Assembly: GCA_963082715.1 (NCBI GenBank)
Contig: OY720465.1
Coordinates: forward strand, 28,090,688 to 28,154,687
Origin: Harpalus rubripes
Taxonomy: Eukaryota > Arthropoda > Insecta > Coleoptera > Carabidae
Direction of reading: 5' to 3'
DNA length: 64,000 nucleotides
The notes under the pieces were generated by a model. It was not told the origin of the DNA. It worked only from the letters and a program-made list of their open reading frames with translations, and did not search any database. The stretch's first letter is position 1, and every line of letters begins with the position of its first letter. This document shows, piece by piece, positions 49,840 to 62,232 of this stretch. The translations under genes were made by a program, and so were the position numbers.

Positions 49840-50043
49840 CTACAAACATCTTATCTTGTTCTCTATCAATTTTTCATCATCTGCTTGAGATTTTAAAAAG
49901 TTGAAAAATTCCTTTTTCTCTTCCTCAAGAAAATCAACGACTTCACTTTCTAATTCTTGCAATAACTTAATTTTCTTGAATTTTACGAGTAACTGAATAA
50001 TATTATTTTTCTTTAATAAGGTAACTATAACAAATTTTTTCAC
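49840..50043 (-). CDS. Unrecognised ORF, 67 aa, Lys/Glu-rich
   Basis: Lies 24 bp upstream of the 116-aa frame on the same strand. Strongly helical, coiled-coil-like composition (ELESEVVDFLEEEKKEFFNF). No family recognised. Together the two frames could be remnants of one gene interrupted by a stop and frame change. Confidence 0.3.
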   Translation of the reverse strand: MKKFVIVTLLKKNNIIQLLVKFKKIKLLQELESEVVDFLEEEKKEFFNFLKSQADDEKLIENKIRCL

Positions 50044-50300
50044 CTTCAGTATAACGTTTCTAATCTTCTCGGTACGAATAATTTAAATTTTTTTTTAAAT
50101 CTTTATCGAAACGTGTTCTCTTGTAAACTATGTCATGTTCATTGTCATGTGCCAAATAATAGCAATGATTTTTAAAAATTTTTACAGCTTATTCTAGATC
50201 AATCGCATCCTCTGTATGTACATAAGCAGTCCACATTTTCACGGACACATTAAACGAAGAAACAGATATACTCTCATAACAGTCACTCGATCTCATATGT

Positions 50301-51702
<1,402 letters not shown>

Positions 51703-51767
<65 letters not shown>
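51703..51767. repeat. (TA)n microsatellite
   Basis: Right-hand TA flank of the 50549-51702 insertion. Confidence 0.96.
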
Positions 51768-51770
<3 letters not shown>

Positions 51771-52449
51771 TTCTAAAATTAGTAGGTTCAAACTCGTTCC
51801 TAGTATTAAAAAATTAGATAAAACGTTTTGATTATATAAAACTGACTAATGATATATCAATTAACAAAACAAATAATCAAGTCTCATTCGTAGTATTATT
51901 CAAAAATCTTAAGATAAAAATGGTTTGATTATATAAAACTGATGAATCATATTTCAGTTAATAAAACAAATAATCAAGCCTTAAAAAGGAAAATATAGTC
52001 AGATACGTTTAGTTTCAGAGCTAAGAAATAAACATTGCTCAGGGGTATAAAGAAATTAAAATGCGATGAGCATGGAAAAAATTAATGAAATCGGACAGTT
52101 GTCAACAAACAGCAGTGCGTGAATTAAAACAAAACCATATAAAATAAAAAAAATTAAAACCAAATCTTTTGGCGATAAAATTTTGTGATTTGGGGTCTTT
52201 TCTATATTCTTACCGGAAAGATTTTCTTCGTTAACAAACACACTTGGGTGTGATTTATTTGGGATTAAAAAATATGAGTGCCGGGAGCAATGCAGCAACA
52301 TTAATAAAGTTTACAACACTGGTGCCGGCTACTGCTGAATTTTTATCAGCTGAAAATGCTGCATCACTTCTAAAAGATGATTTAGAACAAGATCCTTCAG
52401 GAACAGTTATATATTTTACTTATTTTATTTATGTTCTAATATAGTCTTG
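51768..52449. other. No firm gene
   Basis: AT-rich. A frame at 52244-52444 (SAGSNAATLIKFTTLVPATA ...) lies just before the polymerase relic and might be its N-terminal end, but no motif supports this. Confidence 0.35.
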
Positions 52450-54044
52450 TATCAGTAAATACGTCGTCCAAATCATCTGTTGACCGTCACATAGCGAAAC
52501 ATACTACTACGCGTTCGAATACGAGTACAAATGCCTCAACAAGTTCCACTACTTTACCGATATCACCGTCAACGGATTCTCCGGAAACATCTTTAGAACA
52601 TGTAACTTCACAAATTGATCATCAACTAATCAAAATTTTAAATATTCGTGAAAGAAAAAATTAAAAAATTCAAATCTGCATGGCGTGACATTAATATTGC
52701 AGAAATACGTATTCCTCAAACAAGATCCTGTTCAATGGTTAAATTCCATAATTGATAGACAAATAAAATATTTAGCTGACGAAATGAAAATTTTACCTTC
52801 AGATCGAGTAGGTATTGAAATTTTTAGCGAAAATTCTCCAGATTATCCAATTGGTATAAGTTTCAAAAAAAATCTGACTTACGAATGTTATTGTCATATA
52901 CAAAGTGTGTTACAGAGTAACAATTTTTTTTTTCATAAATGACACCCTTATGTTATCTGTAGCAATTATGCGATCAGGTAAAGGAAAAACGAATGTAAAA
53001 TATGTATTGTTTGAAGAATACTGTCGTCGAAAACATTCGATAATATATATATAAAACATAACGATAATTTGTGTTTAGCTAGAGCTATTGTTTTAAGTAT
53101 TGCGTTTTGGAAAATCAAGATTTATTAAAAAATTACGTAAAAATGAAAATTTACAAAATCAACATGCCATTGAATTATGTCAAAAATTTTACATAAATTT
53201 AGACAACGGTGCAGGAATTGTATAATTGCAGGACTTTCAAAATAATTTTTAAAAAATTAAAATTACTCTATTTAGTGCTGATAGATTAGGACAAGAAATT
53301 ATTTTTGAAGGACCTGATGTTTTTAACGGTACCGACCAATATATTGATATTTTATATTTTAAAAATCATTGTAATCCAATTATTAGTATAACTGGCGCAT
53401 TTATTTTATCGTATTATTGTCGTAAATGTCATTTAGGTTACAAAATGAAAGGTACACATAGATGTCCTCTTCATGTTCACGGTGTAATAGTTCACACATC
53501 GAAAGTGAAAATAATAAACTTGTAACATGCAACGAATGTCAAAGACAGTTTAATGGACAGGATTGCTTTGATAATCATAAAACAGTTAATACATACACTA
53601 AAAATAGATCAATGTGTGAAGTTATTAAATATTGCAAGAAATGTTCCAAAACTTATAATCTGAATACAAGAAAAACACCCCACGAATGCTTTGAAATATT
53701 TTTGTTAATTACTTATAATTTATTTATTGTTCTTGTTATCAACATTTTCCAACTAATCATTAATGTTTTATGAAAGTTATTACGACTAACGATTCAAAAA
53801 CAGCTGCACATGTACTTTACATATTTTTTGATTTGGAATGTTCACAAAATACACTATTCAATGACGATAAGATATCACCCTATTCATCTAAAAGGAAGAA
53901 AGAAAATATTTCATTTGAACATGTACCAGTCCTTTGTGTAGCACAACAATCTTGCATACATGGCATAGAAAGAAGTATTAATGTGAGTAATAAATATTGT
54001 AATAATTGTGGTATTCGTGAACATGTATTTATGGAAAATCATAT

Positions 54045-54420
54045 AATAGTATATTAAAGAACGTGTTTTATAAGACATGTTCGAAAGAAAGTCTTATAAA
54101 ATGAGTTCTTTATACTATTTTTTTATATTTTGCGCCTTCTACAATAACATTTACTTACTCAATTTGTGATTATATTTGTAACCATTTGTACATTTTCATG
54201 TAAATAATCTTCCCTAAATAAAAAAAATAATAATAATTTCGACATTATATTATTAAAATGAATTGTCGATTAACTAAAAATAAATTAGATAAAAATGGGT
54301 TAAAGAAACGTCATCTAGTACCAACCGTCTAAAACAAAAAATTGCGTATCGAAATGAAGGTCATTACGATACGCAATTGCGTATCGTAATGACTTCATTA
54401 TGAACGCAAAATATAAAAAA
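54045..54420 (+). mobile_element. Palindrome-ended foldback element, short copy
   Basis: Left end is a hairpin with stems aaagaac/gttcttt and ttttataagac/gtcttataaaa (54055-54113). Right end carries the same 34-bp perfect palindrome as 37154-37187 (54360-54393). It is the internally deleted, inverted counterpart of 37130-38183. It interrupts the polymerase relic between the codons for ENHII and FFEYL. Confidence 0.88.
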
Positions 54421-54730
54421 CGGTTTTTTGAATATTTAATGTTACCACGACAAAATTTGAAACAGATTATTGTAATTGCTCATAATTTTAGATCATATAA
54501 TGGACATTTTGTTTTAAGATACATAGCTGATACTTTAAAATTGACACCGGACATATTAATTCGGGGCAATAAAGTACTAAATATTCGTTTAAAAAACATA
54601 AACTTTATTAATACCGTAGAACGTAGTTATTTGGGATGATTTTTTCAATTTATAACAAAACTATATTAAATTTATTAACGGTTTTTTTTTGAGAACTTAA
54701 GATGTGTCTTACTTAAAATGCACATCGTAA

Positions 54731-54811
54731 GACCCGCTCCAGTTCGAGGCGGGTCAATATATATATTTTTTATTAATTTTCCAAATAACCCCACCGGTTG
54801 GGGTTATTTGG
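54731..54811. repeat. Two adjacent hairpins
   Basis: gacccgc/gcgggtc arms at 54731-54755, and ccaaataacccca/tggggttatttgg at 54781-54811. The second motif (ggggttattt) recurs at 54873, so these may be subterminal repeats of the pogo-like element that follows. Confidence 0.65.
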
Positions 54812-54984
54812 GATAGTAATCTTATTTTGCTTTAAAACTAAACTACCTCGTACGTGGGGTTATTTGGGAAAGAGAAAATTTTTTTAAAAAGTAATATGTG
54901 ACAAACTAAAGAAAATACATACAAAAAAACTATCTTATTTAAGAAAAAATGAAATAAAAGTTAATTCTTAAATGAATTATAAAG

Positions 54985-56760
54985 AAAAACTCAACGAAGT
55001 TTAAACGAGGACAAATCATCTTCAAATTTGTAGAGGTCGGTTTCCTGTGCCAACCTGAACTGGTTCTTTCAATTTTTTAACAATCATTTCTAAACAAATT
55101 TCGTCTACATCGATTCGAAGTGGTGTAATGAAATTTTCACTTTTATTACTTTTCTTCAAAAATTCTACGTGGGACTTACTTTCATTATTGTCAAAGGTTA
55201 TTTCTTTAATAACGCCAACGTAAAAAGAGGTGTCATATCTTAAATAATCCAATCATTTGTTAAATATTGGATATTAAGGTTACTAGCAGGAATTTCATCC
55301 AGTTCAAACGAATCATCGAGATTTTCATTCGAAGATGAACTGTTATCTAACTTAAGTACATCTTCATTGTCGCTGCTGGAACTAGAGTCTTCTATTATTT
55401 TTTTTTTCTTTCGATAAGTTTTAGAAGTAGAAGGAATATGTGGGTTTATTATATCATCTTGGGTTATACTTTTTCCAGGTTCTACCTGTACTTTTTTGCG
55501 TCTGAGTTTTGCTGATTGTTCCTTGGAACCTTCCCTCATTTCGCTAAGCATGTTTATAAGAGTATCTGACGCAAGGCTTGTGGTTGTTGTTTCAGTGTCA
55601 GTATCACGATTTGGCAGTCTTTCTTTCGGACGAGATGGATCAAATGGATTTAAACATGTTTTTACGAAACCTGAGACTATATTCTGAGAACCTTTCCCGG
55701 ATCCTTCAAGTTTATCTTGCAGTTTCTTAAGAAGATCAGGGAACGCATCTTTAGTTAAAAATGCCATTCTTCGTCCAGCAGTCTTTTTCCAATATGTGAG
55801 AATCTCTCGCCAATATTTCTTTAACGGAGCGTAAAATGCAACATCTAATGGTTACATGATATGTGTTGCGTTACTTGGTAAGCATATGAAAGTTATGTTC
55901 ATTTCTACACAAGTTTTAATAATTGTGGGTGAAAAATAAGAGGATAAATTGTCCCCAATTAATATCTTTTTCCCGTCTTTAGTTTTTAAAAAAGGCACAA
56001 CTATAGATAAAAACCAATCCTGGAAACAAACAAGGTCAAACCATCCGCTTTTTTACCTGTTATATTTCGTGCCTTTCGGACCTCCCATAGTCCAAGAATC
56101 CCAAAGATGTTCCGCCTTATATACTACATAAAGTGGAAGAAGTTGAGCATCAGCTGTACCGGCATACATTAAGCTAATGGAGGTTTTCGTGGAATTTACA
56201 AGTCGGTCTGGATATTTCGTCCCCTTTTTGAAAAGGAACTTTTTAGCACCAGGGTCATCAGTTAGGTTTGTTTCGTCATAGTTTATGATACAAGAAGGTT
56301 CAACATTTCGTTAATGCTCTTCTGCATTTTTAAAAAATGAATGTAAAACGGTTGCGGTGAGAGCAGCACGCTTAGTTGATATATTTGCTGAAAGGCGATG
56401 AGATACGCTATTCTTATTCCTTTTTACAAAATTAGTTACCCAATCCTTGCCAGGTAAGTTATTATTTAAACGTCGAACTTGAAAATCTTTTCTATCAAGA
56501 TATTTTTTGCAAATAAACGTAGTTCCATTAAATCAAACGGGTATCCCCATGTAGCCATTGTGTTTATATGCTGAATAAAACTATCTTCTTCCAACTTGGA
56601 AAATAAACAATTTTGATTATTTAATTTTCGACATATAGTAGATTTGGGCACGGAAAACTTTTTAGCTGCTTGTAATATTGACATTTTATTTGATTTAACA
56701 GCTTGAATCGCGGCCCGAAGATTTGTGTCAGAATAAGATTTATAGGGTGTTGTTGACGAA
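54985..56760 (-). pseudogene. pogo-like (Tigger/Jerky-type) transposase relic
   Basis: Reverse-strand coding reads from an N-terminal Psq-type helix-turn-helix (AAIQAVKSNKMSILQAAKKF, then VPKSTICRKLN, near 56700) into the DDE core. The core has D in NYDETNLTDD, then IGDNLSSYFSPTIIK and IM-stop-PLDVAFYAPLKKYW, with the last two Asp 35 residues apart. A Ser/Asp-rich C-terminal region (55240-55600) leads, after a frame change, into an YVGVIKEITFDN end domain (55022-55252) typical of insect pogo-like proteins. Three premature TAA codons are visible (56311-56313, 56053-56055, 55852-55854). It lies inside the polymerase relic on the opposite strand. The 5' end is cut off by another repeat near 56770. 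Confidence 0.85.
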
Positions 56761-56805
56761 AAATTGTAGGCCTACATTTATTTGGAAAAATATACATTTG
56801 TTGAA

Positions 56806-56835
56806 CGTTTCGGGTTTACATTAACCCATCATCAG
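56806..56835 (-). other. Hammerhead-like motif, second copy
   Basis: Read in reverse: ctgatgatgggtt, loop, aacccgaaacgtt. The ctgatga and gaaa boxes are separated by a 5-bp stem (gggtt/aaccc), which fits the hammerhead core and its stem II. A weak stem III (acgtt/aatgt) is possible, but stem I is not evident. Penelope-like elements carry such ribozymes; no Penelope coding sequence was seen here. Confidence 0.35.
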
Positions 56836-57183
56836 CTGAATAAAAATTAATACAAATATAATAGTTGTTTATATATGATACAATGTTTTCAACTCACCAA
56901 AAGATGAAAAGAATTTTATACAATTCAAAATCCATTGATTATATCTTATAAGTTACATTTTTATATACATTAATGCTCACAGGATCTATTGATAACCATT
57001 GAAGGAACGAAAAGAAGCTAGTGACTGGCCTATTGAATGTTTAAACAATGAAAATTTAAAAGAAAAATATATTCAAGATTTTTTTAAAAGAGATGGAATT
57101 TTGCTAGATAAAAATAAGTTACGAAATAATCCTGGTTTAAGATCTGTTTCAAAATTGCAATTGAATAGTTTATGGGCCCCATA

Positions 57184-57236
57184 AGTTAAGTCCTCTCATA
57201 CCAAAGCGGCCCGCTTTGGTATGAGAGGACTTAACT
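57184..57236. repeat. 53-bp palindrome inside the polymerase relic
   Basis: Two 26-bp perfect arms around a single C. The right arm reads as polymerase codons that continue the LNSLW block (R-F-G-M-R); the left arm is its inverted duplicate. It therefore looks like a fold-back templated duplication and not a foreign insertion. Confidence 0.85.
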
Positions 57237-57890
57237 CACACTAAAATTATTTCTACATATGAGGAATAAATAACATATTTCTGCAATCCAAATTATGAAG
57301 TACAGTCAACCATACCTATCAATGAAGAAATTATGTGCATTACGTGGAAAGACAACAATAGACAAGTTTCTCCTACAACAAATGTTTTCATAGCAGCTTA
57401 TACAACTGCACTAGCACGTTTATACCTTTACAAATATTTAGATAAACTTTGAACTCGGACACTGTACTGTGACGCAGATAGTATAATTTACACCCAAAAA
57501 CTAAACGAGTGGATGCCAGAACACGGAATTTTTTTGGGTGATATGACGAACGAACTCAATAAATATGGTAAGGGTTTTTATATAAACGATTTTGCATCTG
57601 GGGGTCCAAAACATTACACTTTTCAAGTGTGTGTATCTGGCGTTAAAAGTAATATTAAAACAATACAAAATTAAAAGCATAACAATTAATGCAAGCAATG
57701 AAAATATAGTTAATTTTGATAATTTAGTAAAAATGATTACTGAATATACTGAACCTATAGTCAAATCAAATTATACGCACTAAACAATTTCGTGTACTGT
57801 CTTGTGATCAAATTAAAACGTATCGAAATGTTTATCTTAAAAGAAAATTTAATGATATTAGTTCTGAAGCGTTTGGAACTGTGAAAAATC

Positions 57891-59272
57891 AAAAATACTC
57901 TTAAACGAAACATAATATTTATATATTTATTTGTGATGGTATATATCATATTAAAATTTAATATTTATAAATCAGGCAACCACTCATTTATAACAAAGTA
58001 ATAACCCTGTACCAAAATTCGTTAGTAGTTTAACTGCTGTTACTCTGTTTTGAAACAAATCACAAAATTATCGTTTGATTACGAATGTTTGTAAAATTAC
58101 TATACTTACAGTTACCAAACTTAGCTGCCAATGTATGAAAAATAACTAGACAAGAGGAAAGTGAAGATATATAAAAAAATATAGCCAGCTAAATAATCTT
58201 AAATTGTAATATTTATTCAATAATAAAGAAAATATAATAATATTAGAGGTGTCGTCGTCAAGGTAACACAAAGAATTGCGATAGTAAAATAATGTTGGCA
58301 AGCTATTTATACTAACAATAAAAAGGTGTACGACAGTTATAGTTATTTCGGACACAACTTATGCACATTCAAAAGAAAGTTGCAAAACTCCAATTTTACA
58401 GAAATAATAATAAAACGGTTATAATACACGTAAATTGTACAAATAAAATTTATACGCTTACTTACAATTAAAAATTTAGGATGAGGGCAGATGGTTGCTT
58501 GGCCGTAGGTCTCACAATAACCACGAATATCAAAAACACTACAGTGACTACGACTTATCTCAGAGAAAAAGAAACAGAACGTCGAAATGCCTGAACTACC
58601 GACTGACTGAATGCCTGAATGCATCTCGCGGGTGTGTGTCTGTGTTATATCCCCAGCGAGAGTAGTGGAAAAGTTCCAAATAAATTTCTCACGGGGGTAG
58701 AAACGCTAGCGGCGTCCGATATCTGCATGACTCATAATCTCGCAGAGCCAAGACGCATAAAAACAATATTATTTTAGGGATTGTGAGACTTTGACCAGCG
58801 ATAATATACATCTTAGCGTGAGAATTCCAAATTTACGAAAATCTCATGGTTTAGGATTTCATACTGTTACAACCATTTCTTCCTTAAAATAGTATATATC
58901 CTGAAGGGCTATATAACTACGTATATCCTGAAGGGATATATGTATAACTAAATGATTCTAAGATGTACTATAATATTACTGGACTGCAGGTGCTCCCCTT
59001 TTTGACTGTGGTCGTACCCCTATGATTCTTATTGGAAGTTGCAGGTGCTGGCGGGATCTGATTTGCCTTTAGGACGATTAGTAGATTTCCTTCGGTCCTA
59101 TGTGCTTTAACAGGTCGGCGATGGAGTTTCAGTGTTTCATAGTTCGCTACTGCTATTACTCCATACGGTCGCCGCCAACTTCTGCCTTGACACTTCCGGA
59201 CTGTATTGTGCGGAGTACGCCTTCGTCTTGGAGACGGTAGCATTAATTTATTAGCAATTAAACTATGTTCCG
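57891..59272. other. No gene recognised
   Basis: Reverse frames at 58146-58624 and 58968-59243 have no domain. A short direct repeat (tatatcctgaaggg) is present near 58895-58940. GC content rises near 58600-58700 and 59000-59230. Confidence 0.45.

Positions 59273-59366
<94 letters not shown>
59273..59366. repeat. (TA)n microsatellite, about 93 bp
   Basis: Pure TA repeat that joins directly onto the truncated coding end of the transposase to its right. Confidence 0.96.
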
Positions 59367-59370
<4 letters not shown>

Positions 59371-60101
59371 GTTCTAAGTATGTTTCAGAATTTAAGTTGC
59401 CAACGATCTCAAATGGTCCAATAATATTGCTATTAAAAATGCCTGCCCAAATATTAATTTTTTGAGGATATTGCGTTCTGGTGGTAACATTTAATCTTGG
59501 ATTTTCTAGAGCCCAGTGCCTATCATTTTGAACGTTTGGTTCATTGTTTAATGTAAAGGTACACTCATCGGTAAAGCAAATAGATGGAAGAAAATCACGA
59601 TCCCGATTTGCTCGTTCTTGCATATCTTCACAAAAAACTCGCCTACTTTTTTCATCAATGGGCGAAATGTCTTGATGGCATTGCATCTTATAAGGGTGGT
59701 ATTTATGTTTTTTAAGAATGCGCAATACAGTAGAATGAGCAATCTCACATTCCTGCGCTATTATTCTTGAACTTAATTTAGGATTAAAATTTATTAATTC
59801 CAGAACTCTTTGTTCGTTTTCTAAATTAATGCGATTATTTTTATTTCCTATAAATAAAGATATGATTTGTTTGTAAATCTCTTAAAAAATATTCAAATTT
59901 AAATTTACCTGTACTATTTTCCGCCGCAACACTTGCCGTGGATTCAAATTTTTGAACATACGCGCGTATTGTTGTAGCGCTTGGAATTGGCCTATTTGGA
60001 AATTTCACGGCGAATAAATCTCTAACTATACGTAAACAATTTCCACTATAAAAAGTTTTTATTATAAAAACCCTTTCTTCGTTAGAATAAACTGAATTCA
60101 T
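59367..60101 (-). pseudogene. DUF4817-type transposase, two exons, C-terminus lost
   Basis: Exon 1 (60101-59909) starts MNSVYSNEERVFIIKTFYSG and holds the DUF4817 helix-turn-helix with F-P-N-R-P-I-P-S. A 61-bp intron (59848-59908) has gtaaat and tttatag borders; removing it restores S-T-G-N-K-N-N in frame. Exon 2 has a second helix-turn-helix (ECEIAHSTVLRILKKHKYHP) and the start of the DDE core: FTDECTFTLNN with the first catalytic Asp, and INIWAGIFNSNIIGPFEI. It ends after ETYLELF at the TA repeat, so catalytic residues two and three are lost. No stop or frameshift is seen before that point. Such elements are abundant in insects. Confidence 0.8.
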
Positions 60102-60407
60102 TTTGATATTTTACCGTCAAATTAGTTATTTATCTGTCAAACGTCAGACATTTATTTGTTTCTATTTTTGTTTCAATTCCATGGCTATTTGATATTTTCA
60201 ACGTAATTTTCAATATTTTCTTATTTAATTTCTGTCGTTACAAAGCATTGTAAAAGTAATTCTGTTTATTGATTTAGATGCAGAATTTTATGCTCTACAA
60301 CATTTATTTGAAGCATTTTTGTCTAAAATAATTTGAGGAGCAATGCGCACGAAAAAACTGTTTTTCTCATATGAATCGCCTATGTACACAGGTATGATGT
60401 TCCACCC

Positions 60408-60409
<2 letters not shown>
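59367..60409 (-). mobile_element. Truncated Tc1/mariner-superfamily element (DUF4817 type)
   Basis: The right end (…atgttccacccgg, to 60409) is an intact TIR with ccgggtggaacatca start followed by TA. The left end is missing: transposase codons run into the TA microsatellite at 59366. The interior holds the transposase with one intron, and about 300 bp of 5' sequence. Confidence 0.75.

Positions 60410-60446
<37 letters not shown>
60410..60446. repeat. (TA)n microsatellite
   Basis: Begins at the TA target site right after the TIR at 60409. Confidence 0.95.
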
Positions 60447-60448
<2 letters not shown>

Positions 60449-60672
60449 TTATATCTGACACTTTGAAATATTAATTAAGACTAAGCACGGATTTAACAAA
60501 TTAGCCTATTTACTAATACCTAGAGTTTTAGTTTGAATTGTTTTTTTTTAATCAATTCTGACTACAAAGATGGTTGCCTACCAAGGACAGGAGGGGCAAC
60601 TTCCTGGGTCGTACTTATTTCCATCTACGACCTGGTATCCAAAGAAGACAAAATGAAGTACAAATAAAAAAA

Positions 60673-61415
60673 TCTGATGTGGCCAACACATAACCTCTCG
60701 CCAGATATTTTACCTGGTAGTACGCATAAAACGAAAAATATTTTTAAATACAAATACGTATAGATATTCATGTCTCACTACAAAACAATTCTCACATATA
60801 TTTGCAATATCTATGGGATATTTTAAAATAAATTATGTACAATACTTACATTTTCTTTATATTCAATATCCTGAAATTTTCTTTTTCTACTTTCCTTTTC
60901 TTTTTCTTTATATTCGTCATTTTTTCGCAAATTCCTTTTATATTCTTTTTTACGTATATTCTTTTGCGTTGTTGACTTTTTTTATTTTCATAATATTCAG
61001 AATAATATACAAATATTTTTGACAGAGGCATGCAAATATTTTTGACAGTGACATTTATGTGTCAATTACAAACATTTGAATTTCTTGCCTTGCAGTAGTT
61101 TGATCTGAGATTTTTTACATCAAATTATTTTATATGCCTTTCTTTATCTCTAAATCTATAGAAGATATAATACTGAATTTATATTTATCGAATTAAGAAT
61201 TTAACGTTCTTTAATATAAGTATTTACATAAATTTTCGATAAATAATATTTAGACGATTTTTTTCTTGTAACTACTACTTCCGGTTGTCCAATTGTTACC
61301 AAAATTGACTGGACTCTTCCCATTATTGTTAGATTGAGGAATCCGTAGTTAAAAATTGTCTTAACTCTCATAGTATTTGAGATATAGTGAATCCAACATC
61401 CACACACACACACAT

Positions 61416-61462
<47 letters not shown>

Positions 61463-61596
61463 ACACACACATACGGACATCATCGTAAAAATGTTATAAT
61501 CGGATACTAGGGACCTTAAAACGTGCTTATTCATTAAAATCTGGATATGCGATTTTTAGCATGAATACAATACCTCTCTTAGCGAGAGGTAAAAAA
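60673..61596 (+). mobile_element. Microsatellite-carrying element, copy with 80-bp CA tract
   Basis: Starts tctgatgtggccaacacata and ends with the hairpin tctcttagcgagaggt plus A-rich tail. Closest relative is 4304-5090, including the ctaccttc-free, cgagaggt-type ends. The CA tract is at 61399-61469. No coding capacity. Confidence 0.85.
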
Positions 61597-61643
61597 GCCT
61601 CTTCTTTTTTTTTCAAAAGATGTTGCCCGGAAAGTGAATTTAA

Positions 61644-62232
61644 TTATTTAATTCTGGCTGTTTTATTCACCGAATTTAATTTTACGGTAGTGACATTATC
61701 TTTCGTCTTGGATGTAGATTCTTTAGCGGTAGGATCGGGTACATATACTACTCTTAACTCGTCTCTTTTTGGCTGCGTATATTTTGTGCGACAAAATTTG
61801 CAAATTTTAAATTTAATTATTTTCTTTTTGTATAAAATAAATAAAATGCCAGCACCGATTAGAACCGGAATAATTCCAACCATTTTAAAGTGAAAATCAC
61901 TATTTTCATAAAAGGACTTCGACTCGTTTCGCAGTTCTTTTATGTGGTTTTGCCATACCTTTATATCGATACCTTTATCTAATGTTTCAGTGTCAAATTT
62001 TGATAAAATTTGGCGAACTTCATCTGTATTTCCCGTACTTTTAGAATAATTTGAAAATGCCGATACATTGTATGCCACAAGGGGGATAAACAAGTCAGTT
62101 AGATATTCTGATTCGATTTTTGAAGTGGTGCTACTATGAGCTAGCAGGAAGTAATTGGTAGTATGGGCGGTGCATGAAGCGGGTAAGTGAAATATACCTG
62201 TGCCAGAAATTATTTGTGTGGATATTTAAAGG
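61644..62232 (-). pseudogene. Retroelement envelope relic, C-terminal part
   Basis: An open reverse frame of about 195 codons. It begins in SGTGIFHLPASC, a block typical of the membrane-proximal part of insect retroelement envelopes, followed by a helical ectodomain stem and one transmembrane span (MVGIIPVLIGAGILFILY) with a K-K-K anchor, then a basic, Thr/Ser-rich cytoplasmic tail. The frame is uninterrupted to its stop. The upstream part of the gene is absent because a hAT element begins at 62233. It may derive from the same kind of element as 43428-45040 and 1687-2255, but joining them is not supported by the sequence. Confidence 0.55.

Larger units (their letters stand above)
52450..57890 (+). 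pseudogene. Polinton/Maverick protein-primed DNA polymerase B relic
   Basis: Collinear pieces of a protein-primed family B polymerase lie on the forward strand in many frames. They include an N-terminal part (about 52690-52940, DPVQWLNSIIDRQI), a Cys-rich region (53400-53700: YYCRKCHLGYK, then CNECQRQFNG, then CKKCSKTYN), an exonuclease I motif (FFDLECSQ, 53827), exonuclease II (AHNFRSYNGHF, 54480, with Asn replacing the usual Asp), a palm block (ASDWPIECL and LRSVSKLQLNSLW, 57020-57180), motif C (YCDADSIIYT, 57465), and a C-terminal KTYRNVYLKRKF (57820). It is split by a foldback element (54045-54420), a pogo-like element with flanking repeats (54650-56990) and a palindrome (57184-57236), and has many stops. 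Polinton integrase, ATPase, protease and capsid genes were not found. Confidence 0.85.

Noticed and set aside
58968..59243. 91-codon Arg-rich reverse ORF
   Set aside because: No family match and no splice or promoter support.
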